NCBI GenBank assembly: GCA_022653675.1
Contig: JALCST010000001.1
Location: forward strand, 1-64,000
Source of the DNA: Bacteroidales bacterium
Lineage (GTDB): Bacteria; Bacteroidota; Bacteroidia; Bacteroidales; UBA932
Direction of reading: 5' to 3'
DNA length: 64,000 nt
Positions 7,835 through 17,328 of the stretch are shown here, piece by piece. Position 1 is the first letter of the stretch. Each line of letters starts with the position of its first letter. Below the pieces are notes generated by a model. It was given only the letters and a program-made list of their open reading frames with translations, did not search any database and was not told where the DNA came from. The translations under genes were made by a program, and so were the position numbers.

Positions 7835-9352
7835 ATGAAAACCAAAGTTTTGAATAGTATATTCATCGCGCTGTTGACAGTAGGGCTGGCGTCCTGCAAC
7901 CTTGAGGAGAACCCTTATGGATTTTATTCCGATGAAAATTTTTACCAGACGGTGGATGACGCTGATGCCGCTTTGATGTACGCCTATAACGCTTTGACTT
8001 TCCTCGAATATTCGAGAGGAATATTCTATATCGGGGAATGCGCTTCTGAAACCGTGGATCTGAAATCCGGCGAGGATGCAAATAATCCCGGGTCGCAGGC
8101 TCTTGACGAATGGCAGATATCGGACAATGCCAACAATCAAACGCTTCAATTGTATTTCAAGTATTGCTACATAGCCATAAATCGTGCCAATGCTGTCATT
8201 TACAATGTGGAGAACAGTACTGCCATAGACAGCACCGATAAGCGGAGGCTGCTCGGGGAAGCCTATTTCCTCAGAGGGTACAATTACTTCAACCTTGTCA
8301 AGGTATTCGGTCTGGTTCCTATACAGAAGCAAATGGTACAGACGATAGATCAAACCTCCCCGAACATGGCAACGAGCATGGACGAGATGTATGACTTCAT
8401 GATAGGCGACCTGAAGTATGCCGAAGCCAACCTCACTTATACGCAGAAGGCGGGCCGTGCCAACAAGGCGGCCGCCGAAGGTATGCTGGCCAAGTTGTAT
8501 CTTACGGCAGCATCCTCTAAGGAGAGCGGGGTGGCATATTATTCGGATATGACCGAGTCCGTCGATACCCTATATGCCGATGCCGCCCTCTATGCAAAAA
8601 AGGTGCTCGACGCTTCGCAAAGCGGTGAATGCCCTTTCGGAATGTCGGACAGCCTGAAGGATATATACGATGTGACAAAGCCGAACGGTCCCGAGCAGGT
8701 CTTTATAATGTCGATGGACCGGACTGGACAGAAGGAGGGCAATTATTCGAAGATCGGGATGCTGTTTATGCCTTACAACAACGGAAACAACTTCTACGTG
8801 AAGAGTGGAAGCAGCACATGGCCTTCGCATTACGGCTACGAGGTTTTTCCTACGACTACGGCTTTCTACGACAGCTTCGCAGATATTGACAGGAGGAAGA
8901 CCGAGCTCATGAATACCAAGATGTATAATGCCGACGGCTCTGTAGAGGCGACATCAGCTTATCCTTTTACCCTTAAGTATACCGATCCGATCCAGGTTAC
9001 TTCCAGCACTGGTGACAAATCGAGTGTCAAACCTTATCTTCTGAGATTTACCGATATTGCCCTGACTTATGTGGAAGCGAAGGGATACGATGACGGAGAA
9101 TGGCTTGCAAAAGTGCGCGAGCGTGCCGGCCTGGCTCCTCTCGGCACCATGTCGAAGAGTGACTTCCGCGATGCGGTTGTCCAGGAAAGGGCATGGGAGT
9201 TCGCATTCGAGGGCCAGCGCCTTTATGACCTTCGTCGCAAGGCTATGGTGACCAAGAAAGATTCGAAGGCTGCTGCGTCAGGCGTAACCGAAGCGCAGGC
9301 TGCGTTCTATCCCATACCTCAGCGTGAAATAGATCTCAATTCCAATCTGTAA
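7835..9352 (+). CDS. SusD-family glycan-binding lipoprotein, locus 1
   Basis: This 505-residue surface lipoprotein forms the lid of the SusC barrel and binds the incoming glycan. The signal ends with lipobox GLASC (Cys about residue 21). The typical N-terminal SusD helices follow (ENFYQTVDDADAALMYAYNA), then the TPR-like LGEAYFLRGYNYFNLVKVFG. The C-terminal RagB/SusD region carries QERAWEFAFEGQRLYDLRR and the closing FYPIPQREIDLNSNL. It begins 12 bases after susC and is plainly cotranscribed. Binding residues cannot be assigned without a structure. Confidence 0.95.
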   Translation: MKTKVLNSIFIALLTVGLASCNLEENPYGFYSDENFYQTVDDADAALMYAYNALTFLEYSRGIFYIGECASETVDLKSGEDANNPGSQALDEWQISDNANNQTLQLYFKYCYIAINRANAVIYNVENSTAIDSTDKRRLLGEAYFLRGYNYFNLVKVFGLVPIQKQMVQTIDQTSPNMATSMDEMYDFMIGDLKYAEANLTYTQKAGRANKAAAEGMLAKLYLTAASSKESGVAYYSDMTESVDTLYADAALYAKKVLDASQSGECPFGMSDSLKDIYDVTKPNGPEQVFIMSMDRTGQKEGNYSKIGMLFMPYNNGNNFYVKSGSSTWPSHYGYEVFPTTTAFYDSFADIDRRKTELMNTKMYNADGSVEATSAYPFTLKYTDPIQVTSSTGDKSSVKPYLLRFTDIALTYVEAKGYDDGEWLAKVRERAGLAPLGTMSKSDFRDAVVQERAWEFAFEGQRLYDLRRKAMVTKKDSKAAASGVTEAQAAFYPIPQREIDLNSNL

Positions 9353-9363
9353 AATTCAAAGCG

Positions 9364-10314
9364 ATGAAAATAATACATTACATATCAATAATAGCGATGG
9401 CATGCCTCGCCTTCGTGGCTTGCCAGAAGGATCCGTTGGCGGACATAGAAGAAGGCTCTTGGAATAAGGAAAAGAGATTGATAGGAATCTCTTTCGAGAA
9501 TCAGGCGGGAGATGCTTCCATCTCGATCGATGCGGATGACATAAGCAAGGGTACCGCCGAAGTGACGATAGTCAATCCGGATATGTCCGCCGGCATCAAG
9601 GTTACTAAACTCGAAGTGTCCTATGGCGCCACATCTTCCATCGCGATAAATGACGTCGTCAAATTCAACGCTGACAATTCGGCGACCATTACGGTTACCG
9701 GGCACGACGGTGGGGTGCGGACATATACCATTTACGTTACTCCTCTCAGCGAGCCTTTCGACGGGACGTGGAAAATAGACGAATTCGATCTTTGGGGCGG
9801 CACGGGTCCGGAATACGGCGGCGGTTCCTTCGTCAATCTGAACGCCGACGCTTCATGGTGGGATGCAGTTTCCGGTCCCGCTGCCGAACTCGACAATATC
9901 ATTGAATTCAAGCTGGAAGGGGTTAACGATGCGGGCCAGACCTATGGAACTTGCGACAACGGGGTGGGCAGCGACGGAAAATATGCAGATTTCGTGTGGG
10001 TGGCAGGTCTCCCGAACGGATATTCGGTCACTGACGTGAATTATAATTTCCGTCGCATCCCGAAGGGGGAGTCGAACTGGACGCACGATTATACCACCAA
10101 TACCATCACATTCACGCAGGGAACCGATACTCATACGGCGAACGTCCTGGAGTCGACGAGCATAACGTATTATGGAAAGACACTCGACATTTCTGGCTAC
10201 GCCTTGGAATTCACCGATATGACTACCCTCGGAGGATGGGGTCCCATTTATACTGCCTATGATCAGATAATCTATATGCCTCGCAACTATTATGTTCAGA
10301 TAAGCAAGCAATAG
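9364..10314 (+). CDS. Surface lipoprotein, putative glycan-binding protein of locus 1
   Basis: The protein is 316 residues with lipobox FVAC (Cys about 19), so it is lipidated and probably exposed on the surface. The N-terminal part (about 38-125) looks like an Ig-like/DUF5018-type domain (RLIGISFENQAG, then VTGHDGGVRTYTIYVTPL). The C-terminal part (about 130-316) is rich in Trp, Tyr and Gly and begins with FDGTWKIDEFDLWGGTG, consistent with a carbohydrate-binding beta-sandwich. Its place directly after susD, where surface glycan-binding proteins normally sit, supports that role. No catalytic motif is visible. The function is inferred from context and architecture. Confidence 0.7.
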   Translation: MKIIHYISIIAMACLAFVACQKDPLADIEEGSWNKEKRLIGISFENQAGDASISIDADDISKGTAEVTIVNPDMSAGIKVTKLEVSYGATSSIAINDVVKFNADNSATITVTGHDGGVRTYTIYVTPLSEPFDGTWKIDEFDLWGGTGPEYGGGSFVNLNADASWWDAVSGPAAELDNIIEFKLEGVNDAGQTYGTCDNGVGSDGKYADFVWVAGLPNGYSVTDVNYNFRRIPKGESNWTHDYTTNTITFTQGTDTHTANVLESTSITYYGKTLDISGYALEFTDMTTLGGWGPIYTAYDQIIYMPRNYYVQISKQ

Positions 10315-10315
10315 C

Positions 10316-11788
10316 ATGCGGAGAATTTTGGCTTTTTTTATGGTTTTGGCTTTTTGTACTTGCTGCCGGCCAGTACAAAAAGCCGATGCCTTAATAGATA
10401 TAGATAGAGGGAATATTGTCTCCGCCGATTATATCGGCAACGGGGTGGAATGGGATCCCTATGAACTCGACTATGGTTTCGGCAAGGTGAAGCTGTCCGA
10501 TTCGGATTGGGACAAACTGTTCTCGAGACTCGATTACATGAGGCCGCAGTTCGTTAGGGTGATGTTTTTCACCAAACAATATGTGAAAGACGGCAAGTTC
10601 GATTTCGACCACGATTCGCTTCAGGTAAACAGGATGCTGAACTATTGCCTGAAGAACGGCATAACCGTCATGATCGGCGACTGGGGCCACGGGATGGTGG
10701 ATCTCGAGAATAGGACATTCGACAGGCGACTGGTCGACGATGCGGTGCGATATGCGGATTATCTCGTGAATGTAAAGGGATTCTCGTGTATAAGGTACTA
10801 TAACCTAGTCAACGAGCCGAACGGGGACTGGTCGGACATAAAGGGCGATTACGCTTTGTGGGAGGAGATGATGCGCTATTTTTACTCAAGGATGAGGGAA
10901 TGCGGGCTTGATGAAAAAGTCGGACTCGTCGGACCGGATGCATCCATTTGGGACGATTCGTCGGAGTGGTGGATAGACAAGTGCTCGTCGGATCTCGCCG
11001 GCATAGTGAAACTTTATGACATACATACTTATCCTTCCATATCCACCGTCAATTCCGGAGACTATTCGGGAATAATTAAGACATACAGGGATCGTGTTCC
11101 TGAGGGAAGCAGGATAGTGATCGGAGAGATCGGGCTGAAACCGAATCCGGGCGATTCCCTCGACGCAGTAAACAGGGAACGCATAAACAGAATGCCGTAT
11201 GCATCGAGGAACGATTCCCAGACATTGGTGTTCGACCATTTCTACGGGGTGGATCTTGTCGATGCGCTGATACAGGCGATGAACTGCGGATTCTCGGGAG
11301 CTTCCGTATGGATGCTCGACGATGCCATGCATTCCAATCCTGACGACGGGGCGGGCAAATTGAAGATCTGGGGATTCTGGAATATCCTGGGTGAGGAATA
11401 TTTCGGGGGAGCGGAACAGGAAAAGGTGAGGCCGCCATATTATGCCTGGTCCTTGATGACGAGGTACATTCCGAAAGGAAGTGCGATATTAACGGTTAAA
11501 GTCGAAGGAAAGCCCGGAATACGTGCGGTGGCCGCCAAATGCGGCGATGCATATACGATAGGTATTGTCAACTCCTCCAAAAATGACGTGAGGGTCGCAA
11601 TAAGAAGCGAGGGCCTAAGGTTGGAAGGAATGCGCGAGTACGACTATGCCGAAGGCAAGGTTATAAGGAAAGGGGATTGCATGCAGTTGGCGAACGGGGA
11701 AAATCTCACTCTCGATCTGGACAGGGGTTTTTCGGTCAAATTGCCGAAGGATGCGCTGATAGTATATACCAATTTGCAAATAGATTGA
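10316..11788 (+). CDS. Clan GH-A glycoside hydrolase lipoprotein, paralogue A
   Basis: This is a 490-residue lipoprotein (LAFC, Cys about 14). The central domain is a (beta/alpha)8 glycosidase of clan GH-A. The acid/base Glu is E167 in YYNLVNEPNG, the nucleophile Glu is E271 in VIGEIGL, and a late-strand motif reads GASVWMLDDAMH. A C-terminal beta-sandwich of about 110 residues (from roughly 380) resembles those of GH30/GH39-type enzymes. I cannot place it in a numbered family: the N-terminal IGNGVEWDPY and RPQFVRVMF do not match canonical GH5 or GH26 mannanases that I recognise. It starts one base after the preceding stop and is followed three bases later by a paralogue. It is likely an extracellular endo-acting enzyme of locus 1. 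Confidence 0.75.
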   Translation: MRRILAFFMVLAFCTCCRPVQKADALIDIDRGNIVSADYIGNGVEWDPYELDYGFGKVKLSDSDWDKLFSRLDYMRPQFVRVMFFTKQYVKDGKFDFDHDSLQVNRMLNYCLKNGITVMIGDWGHGMVDLENRTFDRRLVDDAVRYADYLVNVKGFSCIRYYNLVNEPNGDWSDIKGDYALWEEMMRYFYSRMRECGLDEKVGLVGPDASIWDDSSEWWIDKCSSDLAGIVKLYDIHTYPSISTVNSGDYSGIIKTYRDRVPEGSRIVIGEIGLKPNPGDSLDAVNRERINRMPYASRNDSQTLVFDHFYGVDLVDALIQAMNCGFSGASVWMLDDAMHSNPDDGAGKLKIWGFWNILGEEYFGGAEQEKVRPPYYAWSLMTRYIPKGSAILTVKVEGKPGIRAVAAKCGDAYTIGIVNSSKNDVRVAIRSEGLRLEGMREYDYAEGKVIRKGDCMQLANGENLTLDLDRGFSVKLPKDALIVYTNLQID

Positions 11789-11791
11789 GTT

Positions 11792-13288
11792 ATGAAATTG
11801 CGTTTCATTTTCCTGCTTGCGATTGCCGTCATAATATACGGTTGCGACAAGAAGGGAGGCGAGGTGCCGGTAGAAGACGATGCCATGACGGTTTCGTCCG
11901 ATACGATAGTGGAATCGTTCGTGGGGAATGGACCCGATTGGGGAGGTTACGACGTGCTTAACTATCTGATAGGTCAGAATACGCTCTCCGACGACGACTG
12001 GAATACCCTCTTCAAGAGAGTTTCGTTCATGCGCCCTTCATATACGAGGATAATGATGGCTTCCGGATGGAATTATCTCGTCAACGGAGCATATGATCCT
12101 TCGAAAAGCGATGCCGTCCTATGCAGGATATTGCAGTACTGTGAAAAGAACGGCATAACGGTACAGTTAGGAGAATGGGGGCATACCGGAGGGACTTCGA
12201 TCGACGAAGATTGGGTGGAGGAGGCGACCGATTTCCTCAAGTACCTTATAGTCACCAAAGGATACGATTGCATAAAATATTACACCATAGTCAACGAGCC
12301 TAACGGCAGTTGGTCGACCATAGACGGCAATTACAGCCTGTGGAAAAGCATTATCGAAGATTTCTATGAGAAACTTGACGAGAAGGGCCTTGGCGATGTG
12401 AAAATCATGGGTCCGGATGTGTCGGTGTCGGGTACTGGTGAAACCGATTGGGTCTTGAATACCAAAAAGAACCTGAATAAGAAGGTTGAAGCCTATGACG
12501 TCCATGCATATCCTACTGACAAGATAGTCCATTCGGCCGGTTTCCTGGATCTTGCCAGGACATATAAGGCATGTGTAGACAAGAACCGGATCATAATGTT
12601 GACCGAAATGGGGTTCAAGTACGGTTCAAAGAGCTCCAAAGGAATAGAAAACGCAGCCAGGATTTCCGCGGACGGCAACGCTGCGGACGATTCCCAAATG
12701 ATGGCTTACGATTCGTTCTACGGGATAGACATGGCTGATGCCACCATCCAGGCTATGATGGCCGGATTTTCCGGCGTGGCGTATTGGGATCTGGACGATG
12801 CCATGTATAATTCCGACGCGATGGCTTCCAGAAAACTGAAGAAATGGGGATACTGGAATATCATCGGGAGCGAATGCTATTCCGATCCGGACGACGAGAA
12901 CATACGTCCGTGGTTTTATACCACTTCGCTGCTGTGCCGATATTTCCCTGCCGGGACCGCAATCTTATCCGTTACCCTTCCCAAAAGTGAACTTTCAGGA
13001 TTGCGTGCCATAGCAGGAGAGAAGAACGGGAAAATGACGATAGCCATAGTGAATTCCGGTTCGGATTACTATTCGTTCGATTTGAAGATGGCTGCGGGAG
13101 CATGCCTGGATTCGGTGAAACTGTACAGGTTCAAGGCGCTCGACGGGTCGGAGTTCGAAGGCGAAAAGGATGCGAACGGGTTCGCCGTCCCGGAGGATGA
13201 GGGCGGGTCCCTGGATTTTACCTGCGGCCGGTCGCAGCGGATACAGATGGATGCCCAATCGTTCTTATTGATTACTAACATGGATTGA
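11792..13288 (+). CDS. Clan GH-A glycoside hydrolase lipoprotein, paralogue B
   Basis: The 498-residue lipoprotein has a lipobox IIYGC (Cys18). It keeps every landmark of the upstream gene: FVGNGPDWGGYD, the acid/base E169 in YYTIVNEPNG, the nucleophile E272 in IMLTEMGFK, GVAYWDLDDAMYN, and a C-terminal beta-sandwich. The two proteins differ widely outside these motifs, so the duplication is old and they may cut different linkages or chain lengths. Both catalytic glutamates are present, so activity is expected. The start lies three bases after the stop of paralogue A. Family number and substrate are open. Confidence 0.75.
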   Translation: MKLRFIFLLAIAVIIYGCDKKGGEVPVEDDAMTVSSDTIVESFVGNGPDWGGYDVLNYLIGQNTLSDDDWNTLFKRVSFMRPSYTRIMMASGWNYLVNGAYDPSKSDAVLCRILQYCEKNGITVQLGEWGHTGGTSIDEDWVEEATDFLKYLIVTKGYDCIKYYTIVNEPNGSWSTIDGNYSLWKSIIEDFYEKLDEKGLGDVKIMGPDVSVSGTGETDWVLNTKKNLNKKVEAYDVHAYPTDKIVHSAGFLDLARTYKACVDKNRIIMLTEMGFKYGSKSSKGIENAARISADGNAADDSQMMAYDSFYGIDMADATIQAMMAGFSGVAYWDLDDAMYNSDAMASRKLKKWGYWNIIGSECYSDPDDENIRPWFYTTSLLCRYFPAGTAILSVTLPKSELSGLRAIAGEKNGKMTIAIVNSGSDYYSFDLKMAAGACLDSVKLYRFKALDGSEFEGEKDANGFAVPEDEGGSLDFTCGRSQRIQMDAQSFLLITNMD

Positions 13289-13289
13289 T

Positions 13290-14717
13290 ATGAAAAAGTT
13301 CGTTTTGTTCATATTCGAATTGTTGACATGCTGTATTTCTTATGCAGGCATAGGGCTTTCAAGTGTTTTCGGCGACGGAATGGTGTTGCAGCAGTCGACG
13401 GCCGTCAGGATATGGGGTTATTCCACTCCCGGCTCGATCGTTTCGATCAAGGCGTCGTGGGGCGGGAATGCGGAGGCGAAAAGCGATTCGACCGGATTGT
13501 GGGCCGCGCTCGTTGAAACTCCCAAGGCAGGATACGTGCCCCAATCGCTGACGGTTACGGATAATGTGAATGAAGCCGAGGTTGTCAAAGACATACTGAT
13601 CGGAGAGGTATGGATGTGTTCAGGACAGAGTAACATGGAGCTCATAATGCAGCCATATCCTGAGAAACGGCTGCACGTCGATAATGCGGAATCAGAGATA
13701 GCTTCCGCGGGAAACGACTACGTGCGATATCTGATAGTGAACCGCAACGAATCTTTCCGGCCTGTCGTGGAGGATAAGACAAGCGGATGGAAAAAGATAG
13801 ATCCCGAGAGCGTGAGATGGGTGTCGGCCGTTGGGTATTATTTCGCATCCGCGCTGCAGAAAATGCTGGATGTCCCGGTAGGAATCATTTGCGACTATTA
13901 TGGAGGAAGCCCTATACAGAGCTGGCTTCCCGGAAGTTGTGTTGAAGATACTTTCTATTCCGAGGAGAGGGGACGCCTAGAGGAAAAGGAGGGTTCCGGA
14001 GCCGGCCGTCCCGATTACGACATGATCGGTGCCCTTTACAACGGGATGGTGTATCCGGTCGCGGGATATACCATTAAAGGATGGCTTTGGTATCAGGGAG
14101 AGTCGAACGTCGGGGAAGACGTGAGGTATGTCCGCATGATGCAGGACCTTGTGTCGTCGTGGAGATCGTTATGGAAGGCCAACCTTCCGTTCATATTCGT
14201 GCAGATTCCCCCATTCGTATACCCGGGTAGCCAGAATGAGAAATGGTCGCTGCTTGCCGAATCGCAGGAGGAAGCTTCTAAGGTGATAGGAAATTCGGAA
14301 ATGATAGTGATCGCCGATATCGGCGATCCGGCCAATATCCATCCTGGCAATAAAAAAACCGTAGGGAAAAGGCTTGCAAACATGGTGCTTAACAAATGCT
14401 ATGGGCGAACCGGCATCCGTTGCGAATATCCGCAATGCGTTTCTGCAAGACATCATGGCAAGAAAGCTATGCTTACTTTCGGCAATGCCGGGAAGGGGTT
14501 GCATTCGAACGGGAAGTGCGGGGAATTCGCATTGTCTTCAAACGGAACGGATTATGTCAAGGCGGACATCGAAATAAAGGGGAATCGGATAATCCTGTCG
14601 GCCGGGAATTTGCCTGACCCGCAATATGTACGCTATTGCTGGCATGATTCATCCCGTTCCGATATCTTTAATTCTTATAACCTGCCTCTCGGGCCTTTCA
14701 GAACAAAATTAAAATGA
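13290..14717 (+). CDS. Sialate O-acetylesterase-type (SASA) carbohydrate acetylesterase
   Basis: The 475-residue secreted protein has a signal peptide (MKKFVLFIFELLTCCISYAG). An N-terminal beta domain (IWGYSTPGSIVSIKASWGG) precedes the SGNH-type SASA domain. The nucleophile Ser is about residue 114 in CSGQSNMEL, the oxyanion block is WLWYQGESN, and the Asp-His pair lies in IADIGDPANIHPGNK. Members remove O-acetyl groups from sugars, including sialic acid and plant polysaccharides. Sitting between endo-glycosidases and GH130, it most likely deacetylates the periplasmic oligosaccharides, which suggests that the target glycan is acetylated. The alternative is sialic-acid deacetylation, but no sialidase is nearby. 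Confidence 0.85.
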   Translation: MKKFVLFIFELLTCCISYAGIGLSSVFGDGMVLQQSTAVRIWGYSTPGSIVSIKASWGGNAEAKSDSTGLWAALVETPKAGYVPQSLTVTDNVNEAEVVKDILIGEVWMCSGQSNMELIMQPYPEKRLHVDNAESEIASAGNDYVRYLIVNRNESFRPVVEDKTSGWKKIDPESVRWVSAVGYYFASALQKMLDVPVGIICDYYGGSPIQSWLPGSCVEDTFYSEERGRLEEKEGSGAGRPDYDMIGALYNGMVYPVAGYTIKGWLWYQGESNVGEDVRYVRMMQDLVSSWRSLWKANLPFIFVQIPPFVYPGSQNEKWSLLAESQEEASKVIGNSEMIVIADIGDPANIHPGNKKTVGKRLANMVLNKCYGRTGIRCEYPQCVSARHHGKKAMLTFGNAGKGLHSNGKCGEFALSSNGTDYVKADIEIKGNRIILSAGNLPDPQYVRYCWHDSSRSDIFNSYNLPLGPFRTKLK

Positions 14718-15730
14718 TGAAGTTGTCAAAATTTGAATTCAATCCCATTTTGTCTCCAAATCCGGAAAATGACTGGGAGAACCTTGTCGTGTGCAACCCC
14801 GGAATTTTTTACGAAAATGGGGTGTTTTATATGCTTTATCGAGCCGCAGGCAATGATAAGAAGCATGTCATACGTTTCGGCCTTGCAACGAGCCGTGACG
14901 GGTTCCATTTTTCACGCACTAGCGCAAACCCCGTATTGGGCCCTTCCGTCAACGGGGAGGACGGAGGGTGCATAGAGGACCCTAGAATCGTCAAGTTCGA
15001 CGATTATTATTATGTTACCTATGCTTTTCGGTCCTATCCTCCGGGACAATACTGGACTTTCCGGCATGATGAAGTGGCTACGAAGGACTTCGGGAAAAAC
15101 GCCCCGGCTTTTTTAAGGGAGAACCTGGCAAATACCGGTCTCGCCATGACGAAGGATTTCCACACATGGATGAGGTTGGGACGATTGACGGATTCCAATC
15201 TCGACGACCGGGACGTGATTATCTTTCCTGAAAAGATAAATGGACGTTTTGCAATGATACACAGGCCAAAGGAATGGGTTGGTAAGAAATATGGCACGAA
15301 ATACCCCGCGATATGGCTCAGGTATTCCGATGACCTGCTTACCTGGACGGGGAAGAGCAAGTTGCTGCTTTCCGGCGTAGAAGGAAGTTGGGAAGAGAAA
15401 GTCGGAGGCAGCACGCCTCCGATGAAGACGGAACGTGGCTGGCTTATGCTTTACCATGGTGTGGAGGATGAAGGTCGCGGCTATTATCGCGTGGGAGCCG
15501 CCGTGCTTGACCTGAACGATCCCATGAAAGTGCTTGGAAGGACCAGGGAACCGATTCTGGAACCCGAGTTCGATTATGAAACCGTGGGAATTTACAACGG
15601 GTGCGTGTTCCCTACCGGCAGCGTGATAATAAAAGATACGTTGTTCGTATATTACGGCGCAGCGGACAGGTGCATAGGAGTGGCCACCGCTGATGTGAAC
15701 GAACTGATGGATTCAATATTGGGACAATAG
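14714..15730 (+). CDS. GH130-family beta-mannoside phosphorylase (putative)
   Basis: The protein is 338 residues with no signal peptide, so it is cytoplasmic. The family's five-bladed propeller fold is indicated by NPILSPNPENDWENLVVCNP, EDPRIVKFDDYYYVTY (the conserved Asp region of the general acid), IIFPEKINGRFAMIHRP and GWLMLYHGVEDEG. The HRP and YHG motifs are where phosphate contacts lie in GH130 phosphorylases, and the beta-1,2-mannosidase branch tends to lack them, so phosphorolysis to mannose 1-phosphate is the more likely reaction. The ATG overlaps the esterase stop by four bases, which indicates translational coupling. The preferred acceptor sugar (mannose, glucose or GlcNAc) cannot be told from sequence. 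Confidence 0.82.
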   Translation: MMKLSKFEFNPILSPNPENDWENLVVCNPGIFYENGVFYMLYRAAGNDKKHVIRFGLATSRDGFHFSRTSANPVLGPSVNGEDGGCIEDPRIVKFDDYYYVTYAFRSYPPGQYWTFRHDEVATKDFGKNAPAFLRENLANTGLAMTKDFHTWMRLGRLTDSNLDDRDVIIFPEKINGRFAMIHRPKEWVGKKYGTKYPAIWLRYSDDLLTWTGKSKLLLSGVEGSWEEKVGGSTPPMKTERGWLMLYHGVEDEGRGYYRVGAAVLDLNDPMKVLGRTREPILEPEFDYETVGIYNGCVFPTGSVIIKDTLFVYYGAADRCIGVATADVNELMDSILGQ

Positions 15731-15732
15731 TT

Positions 15733-17328
15733 ATGAATGTATTGAGCACATTGTCAGTTTATGATCTGATAGTCATAGCGGTTTATTTCGTTTTTATCGT
15801 AATAGCCGGACTGCATTACAGGAACAGCAAGGATTCGGAACATTATTTCCTTGCGGGACGCAACATGTCGTGGCCGGTTATAGGGTTTTCCATGTTCGCC
15901 GCCAGCATATCGAGCTCCACCCTGATAGGGAATGCCGGCGATGCCTATTCCACCGGGATAGCGGTCTTCAATTATAACCTGATGTCCATATTTGTCATCA
16001 TCTTCGTGGTCTGGTTCATCCTGCCCTTGTACCTGAAGTCCAATATTTACACTCTCCCACAATTTCTCGAATTGCGCTTCGACGAGAGGTCCCGCTATTA
16101 TTTCTCCATAATAACGATACTCGTGAACATCTTCCTCGACGGAGCCGGCGCATTGTACGCGGCTTCTTTGGTGATGCATATCGTGTTTCCCCATGCGAGC
16201 CTGCTGCTGCTCGCCGCCATATTTGCGGTGATAGTGGCGATTTACACCATACCGGGCGGCCTTTCGGCAGCCATAAGGATAGACCTGATACAGGGCATAT
16301 TCTTGACCTTGGGCTCCATAGTCCTTACCATCATACTAATCTCCAAAGGTGGAGCTGATTATGTGGCCGACCAGTGGAACAATGGCCTTATGATGCATCT
16401 CGTACGTCCCCTGGACGACTTGTCGGTTCCTTGGCTCGGAATGATCGTAGGCATCCCTGTCCTGGGATTTTTCTTCTGGGGAAACAACCAGCAGTTGATG
16501 CAGAGGGTATTGACGGCCAAAAGCGTGGACGAGGGAAGGAAGGGGGTATTGCTTACCGGTTTCCTGACCTTGCTTACGCTGTTCATAATCATAATTCCGG
16601 GAGTGATGGCCCACAAGTTCTTCCCGTCCCTGAAGAATCCAGATATGGTTTATCCTTCGCTTGTCATCAAAATGATGCCGGTCGGATTGGTGGGATTCAT
16701 GCTTGCCGCCCTTATCGCGGCCCTGACTTCGTCGCTCAGCGGTTTGTTGAATTCAGTGGCGACCCTTGTAACCATGGACTTCTATGTCAAGATAAAGAAA
16801 GACGCCACATCGAAGGACACTATACGCGTGGCACGAATAACATCGATAATAGTTTTGATAATAGCTGTCGTATGGGCTCCAATGATAGGGACCAAGTTCA
16901 GTTCGCTCCTCAAATATTACCAGGAAATGCTTACGATGCTCGCACCTCCGGTCGTCGCCGTTTTCCTGCTCGGTATTTTCTGGAAAAGGGCTACCAATGA
17001 CGGGGCTTTCTGGGGGCTGATAGGGGGTGCGGTACTCGGTGTGATCAATTTGTACAGCAAGCTAAAGTTCGGGGTCTCTATTTTCGGCCATATCCATTTT
17101 CTTCTGACGGTTCCTTTCTATCTCATCTGGAGCATGCTTATCATGATCGTGGTCAGCTTGCTGACAAAGAAGCCGGATTATACCAGGATTTCCCCATACC
17201 TATGGTCCAAGGCCGATTTTCACAAGGAAACGCTCGAGCTCAGGAAAGTCAAGGCATACGACAATTACCGTTACCTTTCTTACGGACTGATAGTTTTGTG
17301 CCTGATCACTCTGGTAGTTTTTGCATAA
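15733..17328 (+). CDS. Sodium/solute symporter (SSS family), probable disaccharide importer
   Basis: The 531-residue inner-membrane protein has about 14 hydrophobic helices and the SSS-family layout. The first helix region is YDLIVIAVYFVFIVIAGLHY, followed by FLAGRNMSWPVIGFSMFAAS, SIYTIPGG-type loops (IYTIPGGLSAAIRIDLIQG) and the late ALIAALTSSLSGLLNSVATL helix with the small residues typical of the Na2 site. It starts two bases after the GH130 gene. The pairing of a sugar symporter with a cytoplasmic phosphorylase suggests that it brings the mannosyl disaccharide into the cytoplasm for phosphorolysis. It is the last gene of locus 1, and a terminator-like hairpin overlaps its stop codon. Confidence 0.88.
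   Translation: MNVLSTLSVYDLIVIAVYFVFIVIAGLHYRNSKDSEHYFLAGRNMSWPVIGFSMFAASISSSTLIGNAGDAYSTGIAVFNYNLMSIFVIIFVVWFILPLYLKSNIYTLPQFLELRFDERSRYYFSIITILVNIFLDGAGALYAASLVMHIVFPHASLLLLAAIFAVIVAIYTIPGGLSAAIRIDLIQGIFLTLGSIVLTIILISKGGADYVADQWNNGLMMHLVRPLDDLSVPWLGMIVGIPVLGFFFWGNNQQLMQRVLTAKSVDEGRKGVLLTGFLTLLTLFIIIIPGVMAHKFFPSLKNPDMVYPSLVIKMMPVGLVGFMLAALIAALTSSLSGLLNSVATLVTMDFYVKIKKDATSKDTIRVARITSIIVLIIAVVWAPMIGTKFSSLLKYYQEMLTMLAPPVVAVFLLGIFWKRATNDGAFWGLIGGAVLGVINLYSKLKFGVSIFGHIHFLLTVPFYLIWSMLIMIVVSLLTKKPDYTRISPYLWSKADFHKETLELRKVKAYDNYRYLSYGLIVLCLITLVVFA

Noticed and set aside
16374-17000. A 208-codon plus-strand frame inside the SSS symporter gene
   Set aside because: Its composition is rich in Arg, Gly and His, as expected of an out-of-frame shadow, while the symporter frame is strongly supported.
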